A stretch of DNA of 64,000 nucleotides from an uncultured Ellagibacter sp. (GTDB lineage Bacteria; Actinomycetota; Coriobacteriia; Coriobacteriales; Eggerthellaceae), in contig NZ_CAKUBT010000008.1 of the NCBI RefSeq assembly GCF_934643285.1, forward strand, positions 1 to 64,000, in the 5' to 3' direction. Within the stretch, counting starts at the first letter, position 1, and each line of letters begins with the position of its first letter. Shown in pieces: positions 1 to 8,629 of the stretch. The position numbers and the translations under genes are program-made. Below the pieces are notes generated by a model. It worked only from the letters and a program-made list of their open reading frames with translations, was not told the DNA's origin and searched no databases.

Positions 1-27
1 TCCGCTCATGGGCGGCGCTTTTTCTTT
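1..27 (+). terminator. Tail of a terminator cut by the window edge
   Basis: The window opens with CCGC and GCGG arms around a short loop, followed by a T-rich tract (CTTTTTCTTTT). This looks like the 3' half of an intrinsic terminator of a gene to the left. Only part is visible. Confidence 0.4.
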
Positions 28-33
28 TGCGCA

Positions 34-84
34 GGGGGCCGCGGGCCCCGGGGAGGCCCGGGGCCCGCGGCCCCCTTTCTTTTA
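34..84 (+). terminator. Very GC-rich intrinsic terminator-like hairpin
   Basis: A perfect 16-bp stem, made only of G and C (GGGGGCCGCGGGCCCC at 34-49 with its complement at 60-75), is followed by TTTCTTTTAT. It stands alone behind another terminator tail and probably insulates the transaldolase region from upstream transcription. Confidence 0.6.
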
Positions 85-449
85 TTTGCCGTGGCCACGC
101 CGCAGGCGCACCCTGGCACTCCAGACGGGCCTCCTGCAGCCGGGGCGAGTTCTTTCCTTTGTTGCGCGCTGAATCTTCTATTGTTTTACCTGCGATAAGC
201 CGTTTGCTTTCTGCTTGTTGGCTTTGCTACCCTCTCACCTGCGTGAAATTTTTGTCGGGACCACTGATTTAAGCCTTGCATGCTAATCTTTTCTTGAAGG
301 TTTCGGCATATTGCGCTAGGATAAGCCCTGTTTGATGCTATTTCGCGTCGCGAATTTTTTTTGTGATTAATTGTTACTCTCTTTTTCTTTGGTGATTATT
401 GTGCACTTAGCACATTCTCATATCTTGTTTCCCTATTTGAGGAGGACCC
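85..449 (+). promoter_or_regulatory. Gene-free leader of the transaldolase-rho unit
   Basis: No supported gene lies here. Composition shifts from GC-rich to AT-rich after about 280. A small hairpin TTCGC-GTC-GCGAA at 342-354 followed by eight T residues could be an attenuator or terminator. The promoter must lie in this AT-rich stretch, but I cannot choose a convincing -35/-10 pair. A clear GGAGG at 441-445 precedes the GTG start at 450. Confidence 0.4.
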
Positions 450-1136
450 GTGAAGTTCTTTCTTGACACCGCTGACCTTGCGGAAATCGAGGAGGCTGCA
501 AGCTGGGGCGCCCTTGCCGGCGTCACGACGAACCCGTCGCTTTATGCGCGCATCGGTGGAAAGCTCGATGACTTCCACAACCATATTAAGCGCATTTGCG
601 ACATCGTTGGCCCGGATTGCCCTGTTTCAGCTGAATCTGTAGCTATGAAGCGTGACGAGATTATCGCCGATGGTCGTGAGCTTGCGGCGATCGCGCCGAA
701 CGTGGTCGTTAAGGTCCCGACTATGGTCGAGGGTCTTGCTGCAACTCATACTCTTGCTGCCGAGGGCATTCCCGTTAACATGACGCTTTGCTTCAGTGTT
801 CCGCAGGCTCTTCTCGCTGCTCGCGCCGGTGCTCGTTACATCAGCCCCTTCATCGGCCGATTCGACGACATCTCTGAAGACGGCCTTGAGCAGGTCGCCA
901 ATATCGTGACGGCGATCAACAACTACGATTTTACTGCCAACACGGTCAATGGCGAGCAGGTCGAGATCATCGCGGCCTCGATTCGCTCCGCGAACCATGT
1001 TACGCAGGCTGCCCTCATGGGTGCCGACATCGCGACCGTCCCCTTCGGCGTTCTGAAGAAGATGGTGCAGCACCCTCTGACCGATCGCGGTCTCGATTCC
1101 TTCCTCAAGGACTGGGAGAAAGTGCAGCAGGCATAA
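450..1136 (+). CDS. tal: Transaldolase-like protein (TalC/FSA group)
   Basis: 228 residues, the size of the short transaldolase/fructose-6-phosphate aldolase group (about 215-220). These cytosolic enzymes move a dihydroxyacetone unit in the non-oxidative pentose phosphate pathway, or cleave fructose 6-phosphate. Visible marks are the N-terminal FFLDTAD, the GVTTNPSL loop (residues 24-31) and a Lys in VVVKVP at residue 88, the expected Schiff-base lysine. The start is GTG behind GGAGG. The stop lies 3 bases before rho, so the two are probably co-transcribed. Whether the true activity is transaldolase or aldolase cannot be decided from sequence alone. Confidence 0.93.
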   Translation: MKFFLDTADLAEIEEAASWGALAGVTTNPSLYARIGGKLDDFHNHIKRICDIVGPDCPVSAESVAMKRDEIIADGRELAAIAPNVVVKVPTMVEGLAATHTLAAEGIPVNMTLCFSVPQALLAARAGARYISPFIGRFDDISEDGLEQVANIVTAINNYDFTANTVNGEQVEIIAASIRSANHVTQAALMGADIATVPFGVLKKMVQHPLTDRGLDSFLKDWEKVQQA

Positions 1137-1139
1137 ATT

Positions 1140-3218
1140 ATGAGCGATAACGAAGTGGCGGAGACCAAAGCAGCTGAAGCTTCCGAAGCCCCGAAGAAGG
1201 CTGCTGACAAAACGACCTCCGCTTCCCCCGTGAAGCGCGGCCCTGGCCGCCCGCGGAAGGCGAAGGCTGAAGCTGCCGAGGCACCTGCGGAAGCTAAACC
1301 GAAGCGCGGCCCTGGGCGTCCTCGCAAAACGCCCGTTGTCTCTGAGGCTGCCGAGTCGGCTTCAACCCCGGCGCCTGCTAAGGCTGCCAAGGCTGCGGCT
1401 CAATCGGCTTCCGAGGCCCCTGCGGAAGAGAAACCCAAGCGCCGACCTGGTCGTCCGCGAAAGAACCCTCTTTCCGTTGATGCGGAAGGCACATCCAAGG
1501 GAGCGCCTGTGCGGGCGGCTGAAACCAAGGCGGGCGAGACTCCTGCTGACGGCGAATCGAAAGCGGCCAAGCCCGCTGTGCGTAAGACGACGTCTCGCAG
1601 GAGCGTTGAGCGCGCATCGGATGCGGATGCTTCTGAAGCTCTCACTGGGGAGGCTCGCAAGTCCGACGATCGAAACGACGAACAGGCTTCAGAGGCGTCT
1701 TCTTCCGATGCTTCCCATAAAGACTCGGCCTCACCCTCGAAGACCACGGTTCATGTGCGTCGATCCCGCGGGGAACAGAACTCCTCGAACGATCAGAAGC
1801 AATCCGGAAAGAACCATTCCGGTTACAACAAAGATCGCAACAACAACCAAAAGCAGTACCAGCAAAAGCACGGCAACGACCGCAAGCAGCGCCGCGGCCG
1901 CAACCAGCAGAACCGCGAGATCACTCCGAGCGTGAATCGTGAGGAACTTGCAGCGCTCAAGGTCGCTGAACTGAGGGCGAAGGCCGCCGAGCTCGAGCTG
2001 GATGTGACGGGCCTTAAGAAGGCGGAGCTTGTCGATGCGGTCTACGAGGCGAGCGTGAAAGCCGAAGGATTCATCGAGGTCACCGGCATTCTCGATATTA
2101 TGCCCGATGGGTACGGCTTCCTGCGCACGCAGGGATACCTTCCCAGCGAGACGGATGCTTATGTGGGTCTTTCCATGATTCGTCGCAACGGTTTGCGCAA
2201 GGGCGACATGGTATGCGGGCAGACGCGCCCTGCACGCGAGAATGAGAAGTTCGCTGCGATCCAGAAGCTTATCTCGATCAACGGGAAGGCTCCTGAAGAG
2301 GGGTCGAAGCGTCCTAAGTTCTCCGACTTGACCCCCGTTTACCCCGATGAGCGCCTGGTCATGGAGCATGGCAAGAGCACGATTACCGCTCGTGTGATCG
2401 ATCTTGCGGCGCCGATCGGCAAAGGCCAGCGCGGTCTTATCGTGTCGCCTCCGAAGGCGGGCAAGACGACCATCCTGAAGGATATCGCAGCTTCCATCAC
2501 AGCGAACAACCCCGAGGTCCACCTCATGTGCCTGCTCGTCGATGAGCGTCCCGAAGAGGTTACCGATATGGAGCGCTCGGTTCGCGGCGAGGTGGTTTCC
2601 TCGACCTTCGACATGCCTTGCGAGAACCATATCGCCGTGTCGGAGCTCGTTATCGAGCGTGCGAAGCGTCTGGTGGAAATGGGTGAAGATGTTGTTATCC
2701 TCCTCGACTCCATCACGCGACTTGCCCGTGCGTACAACCTTGCGCAGCCCGCTTCCGGGCGCATCCTTTCGGGTGGTGTCGATTCGACGGCGCTCTATCC
2801 GCCCAAACGCTTCTTGGGCGCGGCGCGCAATATCGAAGGCGGCGGCAGCTTGACCATCCTCGCCTCTGCTCTCATCGATACCGGATCGAAGATGGACGAG
2901 GTTATTTTCGAGGAGTTCAAGGGAACGGGCAATATGGAGCTCAAGCTCGACCGCAACCTCGCCGATCGCAGGATCTTCCCGGCGATCGATCCGGTAACGA
3001 GTGGCACCCGCAAGGAAGATTTGCTGCTTGATCCGCAAGAAGCCCCGCTTATTTGGGCGGTTCGTCGTATCCTGTCGAATATGAACAACACGGAGCGCGC
3101 GATGGATATGCTGATCAAGTCGCTTAAGCGCACCGAGACGAACCAAGAGTTCCTCTTGCGCACGGCGAAAAAGGCGCAATCTGCTCATGGGAAGGTCGAA
3201 GACGGCTTCGAGCTGTAG
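1140..3218 (+). CDS. rho: Transcription termination factor Rho with long basic N-terminus
   Basis: 692 residues against about 420 in E. coli Rho. Rho is a hexameric RNA helicase that ends transcription. A Rho_N-like helical segment (about 272-305), a cold-shock RNA-binding fold (GILDIMPDGYGFLR, about 318-362), a Walker A (PPKAGKTT, about 437-444) and a Walker B with its Arg segment (VILLDSITRLARA, about 518-530) are all present. The first 260 residues are low-complexity, with three KRGPGRPRK-type AT-hook-like motifs, an Ala/Glu/Lys stretch, and an Asn/Gln/Lys/Arg-rich block near 215-255. Large insertions are usual in actinobacterial Rho and add RNA binding; the repeated GRP hooks are the notable part here. 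Confidence 0.97.
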   Translation: MSDNEVAETKAAEASEAPKKAADKTTSASPVKRGPGRPRKAKAEAAEAPAEAKPKRGPGRPRKTPVVSEAAESASTPAPAKAAKAAAQSASEAPAEEKPKRRPGRPRKNPLSVDAEGTSKGAPVRAAETKAGETPADGESKAAKPAVRKTTSRRSVERASDADASEALTGEARKSDDRNDEQASEASSSDASHKDSASPSKTTVHVRRSRGEQNSSNDQKQSGKNHSGYNKDRNNNQKQYQQKHGNDRKQRRGRNQQNREITPSVNREELAALKVAELRAKAAELELDVTGLKKAELVDAVYEASVKAEGFIEVTGILDIMPDGYGFLRTQGYLPSETDAYVGLSMIRRNGLRKGDMVCGQTRPARENEKFAAIQKLISINGKAPEEGSKRPKFSDLTPVYPDERLVMEHGKSTITARVIDLAAPIGKGQRGLIVSPPKAGKTTILKDIAASITANNPEVHLMCLLVDERPEEVTDMERSVRGEVVSSTFDMPCENHIAVSELVIERAKRLVEMGEDVVILLDSITRLARAYNLAQPASGRILSGGVDSTALYPPKRFLGAARNIEGGGSLTILASALIDTGSKMDEVIFEEFKGTGNMELKLDRNLADRRIFPAIDPVTSGTRKEDLLLDPQEAPLIWAVRRILSNMNNTERAMDMLIKSLKRTETNQEFLLRTAKKAQSAHGKVEDGFEL

Positions 3219-3279
3219 CGCGATTGTCTGCGGCACCCCTAGATTTCGCGAAGCGCCGAGGATTTTGCTTTATCGGTAG

Positions 3280-3312
3280 ACGCGCCGGGCATGTTCGTCC
3301 GGCGCGTTTTTT
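3280..3312 (+). terminator. Intrinsic terminator after rho
   Basis: Stem ACGCGCCGG/CCGGCGCGT followed by TTTTTT. It separates rho from the peptidase gene, which has its own Shine-Dalgarno 30 bases further on. Confidence 0.8.
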
Positions 3313-3350
3313 CATAAGGTAGTATGGAGTCAGGACGATTAGGAGGGAAG

Positions 3351-4433
3351 ATGAACGACCAGCCCGAAAACTCTCGAGCGAGCGGCGTTTCCAACAATGC
3401 CAATGCTCCTTACGGCGCCTATCAGCCGCAACCTGGCAATCAGGCCTATTGGCAGCAGCCGTCGTACGCGCCGCCGTACGCCGCGCCGGTGCAACCGCAG
3501 AAGAAAAGCCGCGGTTGGATTGTCGCGCTTGTTGCAGTGGTGCTGCTGTTCGCCTTTCTGTTCACGGCGCTTGCCTCGTGCACGAGCGTGATGGCGGGGG
3601 CGAGCTCGTCGATGTTCGGGGCGGGTTCGCAAAGTGCGGTCGATTCGCTTTCCGAAGATGCTGTCGGCGTGATCACCATCGACGGGACGATCAACTACGA
3701 CGGCTCCACGGCAAGCCCGGAAGGCTTGAAGGCCCAGCTCGATCGCGCGGAGAACAACCCGCACATCAAGGCGGTCGTCCTGCGCGTCAACTCGGGTGGT
3801 GGCACGGCGACTGCGGGCGAGGAGATGGCCTGCTATGTCAACGACTTTTCGAAGCCGGTTGTGGTCTCGAGCGCTTCGGTGAACGCTTCCGCAGCTTATG
3901 AGATTTCGTCCCAGGCCGATTACATCTTTACCGCGAAGACCACAGCCATCGGTGCAATCGGAACCGCCATGCAGGTGACTGACCTTTCGGGCCTGCTCGA
4001 CAAGCTCGGTATCTCGGTTGAGAACATCACTTCGGCTGAAAGCAAGGATTCGAGCTATGGGACCCGCCCGCTCACCGAAGAGGAGCGCGCGTACTACCAG
4101 GCCATGGTCGACACTGTTAACGAGACGTTTATGGAGACCGTCGCGTCGGGTCGCTCGCTTCCGATCGAGCGGGTTCGCGAGCTTGCCACGGGTCTTACCT
4201 ATACTGGCATCGACGCGGTTCAAAACGGCCTTGCTGACGAGATCGGCACAAGGGAAGATGCCATCGCGAAGGCGGCGGAGCTTGCTGGCATGCGCACCTA
4301 TACGGTGGTGAGCCTCGAGCCCGAGTCCGACGATCTGTCTGATCTCGTCGGACTGCTTTCGAGCAGCAAGATGTCGAACGAAGATTTGATTGAAAGATTG
4401 AAGGAGCTTAACGGCAATGGCTCACAGCACTAA
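3351..4433 (+). CDS. sppA: Membrane-anchored S49 family peptidase (SppA-like)
   Basis: 360 residues. An N-terminal Pro/Gln/Tyr-rich cytoplasmic stretch (1-50) leads to a basic KKSRG and one membrane helix (about 56-76), then an S49 peptidase domain. Family features include VLRVNSGGGTATAGEE, a catalytic-Ser region reading NASAAYE (about 178) where other SppA proteins read ASGGYY, and a Lys in ESKDS (about 231) matching the general-base lysine. SppA-type enzymes degrade leftover signal peptides at the membrane. I chose ATG 3351 because AGGAGGG ends 3 bases before it; the in-frame ATG at 3324 lacks a site. It overlaps the next gene by 17 bases. Confidence 0.88.
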   Translation: MNDQPENSRASGVSNNANAPYGAYQPQPGNQAYWQQPSYAPPYAAPVQPQKKSRGWIVALVAVVLLFAFLFTALASCTSVMAGASSSMFGAGSQSAVDSLSEDAVGVITIDGTINYDGSTASPEGLKAQLDRAENNPHIKAVVLRVNSGGGTATAGEEMACYVNDFSKPVVVSSASVNASAAYEISSQADYIFTAKTTAIGAIGTAMQVTDLSGLLDKLGISVENITSAESKDSSYGTRPLTEEERAYYQAMVDTVNETFMETVASGRSLPIERVRELATGLTYTGIDAVQNGLADEIGTREDAIAKAAELAGMRTYTVVSLEPESDDLSDLVGLLSSSKMSNEDLIERLKELNGNGSQH

Positions 4434-6444
4434 CGAGAACCCGGTGGAATGGCCTGCACGCGCGGTCGTCACCGCGGGCATGCCATACGGCAACAAGCCG
4501 CTGCATTTCGGGCACGTCGGAGGCGTGTTCGTCCCGGCAGACGCGTTTGCGCGCTTCTTGCGGGACCGCATCGGCAAGGATAACGTCCGATTTGTCTCGG
4601 GAACCGACTGCTTTGGCTCCCCGATCAACGAGGGCTATCGAAAGCTCGTCGAGGCGGGGGAGTTCGACGGGAGCATCTCCGACTATGTGATGCGCAACCA
4701 TGAGCGTCAGGCGAACACGCTGCGCTCGTACGGTATTAGCCTCTCGATTTACGATGGCTCGGGAATCGGTCACGCCGGCGAGGTCCATCAGCATGTTTCC
4801 GAGGCGTTCATCGAGAAGCTTCACGAGAACGGTTTCCTCCGCAAGGAATCGACACTTCAGTTCTACGACACCGAGGCGCAGACTTTTCTGAACGGTCGCC
4901 AGGTGGTGGGGCATTGCCCAGTCCAGGGGTGCAAGTCTGAGCACGCTTATGCGGACGAGTGCGATTTGGGTCATCAGTACGACCCGGTCGACCTCATCGC
5001 GCCGAAGTCGTCCGTTACGGGAACCGTGCCCGAGATGCGCCCCGTCGAGAACTGGTATTTCGACCTGCCCGCTTTCTCCGAGTTCCTGAAAAAGCATGTG
5101 GAGGAACTCAGGGCCGATCCCACGATTCGCGATGTTGTCCCGCAGACGATCGAGGAGTTCCTCACGCCTCCGGTCGTCTATGTGAAGAACGAGGCCGAGG
5201 AGGCGTATCGGGAGATTGCGGCGGACCTGCCGAAGCACGCCTTCCGCCCTGCGGAGAAGGGCAAGCAAAGCTTCGAGCTCGAGTTCTCGTCGATCGAGGA
5301 CCGCGACGCGGCGCGACCGCTGCTCACGCGGGCGAACATCCGCTTCCGCATGGGAAAGACGCTCGTCCCCTTCCGCATCACCGGTAACATCGAGTGGGGC
5401 GTGAAGGCGCCGGTTATCGAGGGCGTCAGCGGACTCACCGTGTGGTGCTGGCCGGAGTCGCTGTGGGCGCCGATCTCGTTCACCATGGCCGTGAACGATG
5501 AGCTCGGTCTTCCGCGCTCGAGCTGGCAGGAGTGGTGGTGCTCAGACGATGCGGAGGTGTTCCAGTTCATTGGACAGGACAACCTCTACTTCTACGGTGT
5601 TGCCCAGCCGGCAATGTGGGAGGCGCTCAAGCCTGGCAATTTCTTCGGGGGCGAAGAATCTCCCGCGTTGCGCCAGACGACGCTCATCGCAAACCATCAT
5701 CTGCTGCTCGGCAACAAGAAGGCATCGTCGTCGAGCGCTGTGAAGCCGCCCTCGGCCGACGAGCTGCTCGATTACTACACTCCCGAGCAGCTGCGCGCGC
5801 ATTTCCTCGCGCTCGGGCTCGACCAGAAGTCGGTCGGGTTCAAGCCCAAACCGTTCGATCCCGACGAGTCGAAGCGCACCGATCCGCGTGTGGCCGACCC
5901 GGCGCTCAAAGAGGGAACGCTGCTCACCAACGTGTTCAATCGTCTGGCGCGTAGCTGCTTTTACGAGGCACAGAAGAACTTCGAAGGAATGATGCCGCTT
6001 TGCGCGATCAGCGAGGATGTCGTTGCGCGCGCCCAGAAGGCGATCCATACCTACGACGAGCTTATGCGCAAGGTCGAGCTGCACACGGTGATGTCGCTTA
6101 TGGACGAGTTCATCCGCTACTCGAACAAGTACTGGACCGACGGCATCAGGGAAGCCGAGCTATCCGGCGACGACGATGCGCGCCGGCAGGTGCTTGCGGA
6201 CTCGTTCTATCTTTTGCGCATCTGCACGCTGCTCATGCACCCGATCGTTCCGTTCGGTTGCGAGAAGATCTGCATGCAGATGAACTTCGATGCCGACGAG
6301 TTTTTCAGCTGGAACTATGACTTCGGGGGAATGGGCGAGCTGTGCGGCGCCGCCGAGCTCGACGAGGGGGCGCATCGCGTCCGCGAGCTTCCGCCGCGTT
6401 TTGATTTCTTCGAGAAGCACGAAAGCCAGATCAAGAAGAAGTAG
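4417..6444 (+). CDS. Class I aminoacyl-tRNA synthetase, divergent MetRS-like
   Basis: 675 residues. The start GMPYGNKPLHFGHVGG carries a HIGH-type motif (HFGH, about residue 32) and the Rossmann entry typical of methionyl-tRNA synthetase. A Cys-containing knuckle (CPVQGC ... DEC, about 168-185) sits where MetRS has its zinc finger. The second catalytic signature is altered: where KMSKS is expected the protein reads NKKASSSS (about 434-441), so the second lysine is missing. The C-terminal helical anticodon-binding region is present. It probably charges tRNA-Met or is a MetRS paralogue; no canonical MetRS lies in the window to compare. It is translationally coupled to the upstream peptidase. 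Confidence 0.8.
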   Translation: MAHSTNENPVEWPARAVVTAGMPYGNKPLHFGHVGGVFVPADAFARFLRDRIGKDNVRFVSGTDCFGSPINEGYRKLVEAGEFDGSISDYVMRNHERQANTLRSYGISLSIYDGSGIGHAGEVHQHVSEAFIEKLHENGFLRKESTLQFYDTEAQTFLNGRQVVGHCPVQGCKSEHAYADECDLGHQYDPVDLIAPKSSVTGTVPEMRPVENWYFDLPAFSEFLKKHVEELRADPTIRDVVPQTIEEFLTPPVVYVKNEAEEAYREIAADLPKHAFRPAEKGKQSFELEFSSIEDRDAARPLLTRANIRFRMGKTLVPFRITGNIEWGVKAPVIEGVSGLTVWCWPESLWAPISFTMAVNDELGLPRSSWQEWWCSDDAEVFQFIGQDNLYFYGVAQPAMWEALKPGNFFGGEESPALRQTTLIANHHLLLGNKKASSSSAVKPPSADELLDYYTPEQLRAHFLALGLDQKSVGFKPKPFDPDESKRTDPRVADPALKEGTLLTNVFNRLARSCFYEAQKNFEGMMPLCAISEDVVARAQKAIHTYDELMRKVELHTVMSLMDEFIRYSNKYWTDGIREAELSGDDDARRQVLADSFYLLRICTLLMHPIVPFGCEKICMQMNFDADEFFSWNYDFGGMGELCGAAELDEGAHRVRELPPRFDFFEKHESQIKKK

Positions 6445-6479
6445 CAGGTGTCTGCGCGATTGTGGCAGTGTGTTTTGAT

Positions 6480-6518
6480 GCGGGTGGGAAAGCGCGCTTT
6501 TCCGCCCGCATTTTCTTT
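6480..6518 (+). terminator. Intrinsic terminator after the MetRS-like gene
   Basis: Stem GCGGGTGGGA/TCCGCCCGC around AAGCGCGCTTT, followed by ATTTTCTTTT. Confidence 0.7.
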
Positions 6519-6758
6519 TGAGCTGAGCATTCTGCGGCAATTGCAACTAAGCTCAGCATCTTCGGTTCCGCCGTCCCGTTTCTCTTCCTCGAAAAGAAAA
6601 CGCTAATTTGCTCTTGCAGGCGCATATGAAAGAGCGTTATAATTCAACGGTTTCTATATTACACATGCTTGCGCGACCCACGCCGCCAGTGGCCAACCGA
6701 AAAAGGCTGCGGTAGTTGGGGATGACCGCAGGCAGAGGATTAACGAATGGAGAAGAAC
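6519..6758 (+). promoter_or_regulatory. Promoter and leader of rpsB-tsf
   Basis: The 314-base gap before rpsB holds an inverted repeat GCTGAGC/GCTCAGC (6522-6528, 6551-6557) and a good promoter: TTGCAG at 6614-6619, an 18-base spacer and TATAAT at 6638-6643. The transcript would carry a leader of about 105 bases with several GC-rich inverted segments, a place where S2 autoregulation could act. I see no known leader RNA motif. Confidence 0.6.
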
Positions 6759-7499
6759 ATGACGAAAGTCAGCATTCAGTCGCTGCTCGATGCAGGCGCG
6801 CACTTCGGTCATCAGACCCGCCGCTGGAACCCCAAGATGAAGCCGTACATCTTCGGCCATCGCGGTGACATCTACATCATCGACCTCAAGCAGACCCTCA
6901 TCGGTCTCGACCAGGCCTACACCTTCGCTTCCGAAACCGCCAAGAAGGGCGGCACCGTGCTGTTCGTCGGCACCAAGAAGCAGGCTCAGGAGCCCATCGC
7001 CGATGCTGCGAACCGCTGCGGCATGCCGTATGTGAACGCTCGTTGGCTCGGTGGCATGCTCACCAACTTCCAGACCATCCGCTCCCGCGTTGCCCGCATG
7101 GAGGAGCTCGAGGCCATGGACACCGACGGCCGCATGGCATCGCTTCCCAAGAAGGAGCAGATCCTGCTGCACAAGGAGCTCGCTAAGCTGCAGGCCAACC
7201 TCAACGGCATCCGCAACATGAAGCGCACCCCCGACGCCGTCTTCGTGATCGACACCAACCGCGAGGGCATCGCTATCCACGAGTGCAAGCGTCTTGGCAT
7301 CCCCGTCATCGGCACGCTCGACACCAACTGCGATCCGGACGACGTCGAGTTCGGCATCCCGGCCAACGACGACGCCATCCGCTCCGTGCGCCTGCTCGCC
7401 GACTTCGTGGCTGACGCCGTCATCGCTGGCACGGGTGCTCCCGTGACCGCTGCCGAGATGGAGGCCGCTCCTGCCGAGGAAGCTCCTGCTGCTGAATAG
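6759..7499 (+). CDS. rpsB: 30S ribosomal protein S2
   Basis: 246 residues. S2 binds between head and body of the small subunit and is assembled late. LLDAGAHFGHQTRRWNPKM is the family N-terminus; the GTKKQAQ and NARWLGGMLTNF segments follow. An acidic Ala/Glu tail (about 20 residues) ends the protein. I chose ATG 6759 because GGAGAAG lies 5 bases before it and the product then begins MTKVSIQ like other S2 proteins; ATG 6747 in frame would add four residues. First gene of the rpsB-tsf unit. Confidence 0.97.
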   Translation: MTKVSIQSLLDAGAHFGHQTRRWNPKMKPYIFGHRGDIYIIDLKQTLIGLDQAYTFASETAKKGGTVLFVGTKKQAQEPIADAANRCGMPYVNARWLGGMLTNFQTIRSRVARMEELEAMDTDGRMASLPKKEQILLHKELAKLQANLNGIRNMKRTPDAVFVIDTNREGIAIHECKRLGIPVIGTLDTNCDPDDVEFGIPANDDAIRSVRLLADFVADAVIAGTGAPVTAAEMEAAPAEEAPAAE

Positions 7500-7518
7500 C
7501 ACGAACGTTTAGCTCCAG

Positions 7519-7550
7519 CCGCGCGCTCGATAGAGGGCGCGCGGTCTTTT
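7519..7550 (+). terminator. Attenuator/terminator between rpsB and tsf
   Basis: Stem CCGCGCGC/GCGCGCGG followed by TCTTTT. It lies inside the S2-EF-Ts operon, so it probably lowers tsf expression relative to rpsB rather than ending all transcription. Confidence 0.65.
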
Positions 7551-7583
7551 CATTCATCTTTCACTTGAGAGAAAGGAACATCC

Positions 7584-8444
7584 GTGGCTGCAATTACCGC
7601 TGCAATGGTCAAAGAGCTCCGCGAAATGACCGACGCCGGCATGATGGAGTGCAAGAAGGCGCTCGTCGAGGCCGATGGCGATATGGACAAGGCCGTTGAC
7701 GTTCTTCGTACCCGTGGTCTGGCCGCTGCTGCCAAGAAGGTCGGCCGTGCCACCAACGAGGGCACTGTTATGGCCATCGTTTCCGACGACGCAACCAAGG
7801 GCGCTGTCGTCGAGCTCAACTGCGAGACCGACTTCGTCGGCATGAACGAGAAGTTCAAGGGCTACGCTGAGAAGATCGCCCGTGCCGCTATGGCCGCCAA
7901 CGTCGAGGACGTTGAGGCTCTGAAGGCTGTCGACGCCGAGGGCGAGACCGTCGAAGACGTGCTCACCGACGCTATCCACACGCTCGGCGAGAACATGAAC
8001 CTCGCTCGCGCAGCCGTTGTCGAGGCAGGTGGCGTCGCCTCCTACATCCATGGTGGCGGCAAGATCGGCGTTCTCGTGACGTTCGACGTCGAGGGCATCG
8101 ACCCCGCTTCCGACGAGTTCCAGCACTGCGGCCGCGACGTCGCTATGCAGGTTGCTGCCGCTTCCCCGGTTTCCGCAACCCGTGAGTCCGTCCCTGCCGA
8201 GGTCGTCGCGCACGAGATGGAGATCTACAAGGCTCAGGCTGCCGAGTCCGGCAAGCCTGAGAACATCCAGGAGAAGATCGCCACTGGCCGTCTTGAGAAG
8301 TTCTACAAGGAGAGCTGCCTCACCGAGCAGGCTTTCGTCAAGAACCCGGACCAGAGCGTCACCGACTACGTCAACGAGGTCGCCAAGAAGCTCGGTGGCA
8401 CCATCAAGGTGACCGGCTTCAAGCGCTTCATGCTTGGCGAATAG
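7584..8444 (+). CDS. tsf: Translation elongation factor Ts
   Basis: 286 residues, full length. EF-Ts is the nucleotide exchange factor for EF-Tu. The UBA-like N-terminal domain with VKELREMTDAGMMECKKAL (about 8-26), the TDFVGMNEKF core motif (about 80-90) and the dimerisation repeats are all visible. The GTG start at 7584 is placed by GAAAGGA 5 bases upstream. It follows rpsB as in most bacteria. Confidence 0.97.
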   Translation: MAAITAAMVKELREMTDAGMMECKKALVEADGDMDKAVDVLRTRGLAAAAKKVGRATNEGTVMAIVSDDATKGAVVELNCETDFVGMNEKFKGYAEKIARAAMAANVEDVEALKAVDAEGETVEDVLTDAIHTLGENMNLARAAVVEAGGVASYIHGGGKIGVLVTFDVEGIDPASDEFQHCGRDVAMQVAAASPVSATRESVPAEVVAHEMEIYKAQAAESGKPENIQEKIATGRLEKFYKESCLTEQAFVKNPDQSVTDYVNEVAKKLGGTIKVTGFKRFMLGE

Positions 8445-8512
8445 TCGACACGCTTTTTTCTGGCGCATCGGTGGGTTTTCGCCCCTGCGCTGCAACCAAA
8501 CGCTTTACTTGT

Positions 8513-8545
8513 GAAGGCTCGCTCTATGCGGGCCTTCGCTTTTTA
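8513..8545 (+). terminator. Intrinsic terminator after tsf
   Basis: A 10-bp stem GAAGGCTCGC/GCGGGCCTTC with loop TCTAT, then GCTTTTT. A TATAAT (8544-8549) overlaps the T tract and may serve murA; its -35 is not recognisable. Confidence 0.8.
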
Positions 8546-8629
8546 TAATGGATGGACTGGAATGTTGATATTGCACGGCTTGGCCCCGGGGGCCGCCTTT
8601 CCGTGCATCGTGATAGAAGGTGTCCTTTC

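Noticed and set aside
27..272. 81-codon ORF at the left edge
   Set aside because: It runs straight through the GC-rich terminator hairpin, has no ribosome site, and its Arg/Pro/Gly-rich product looks like a frame through structured DNA.
1731..3236. 501-codon ORF antisense to rho
   Set aside because: Long antisense frames are common in G+C-rich coding DNA. It mirrors rho codons and has no ribosome site or family features.
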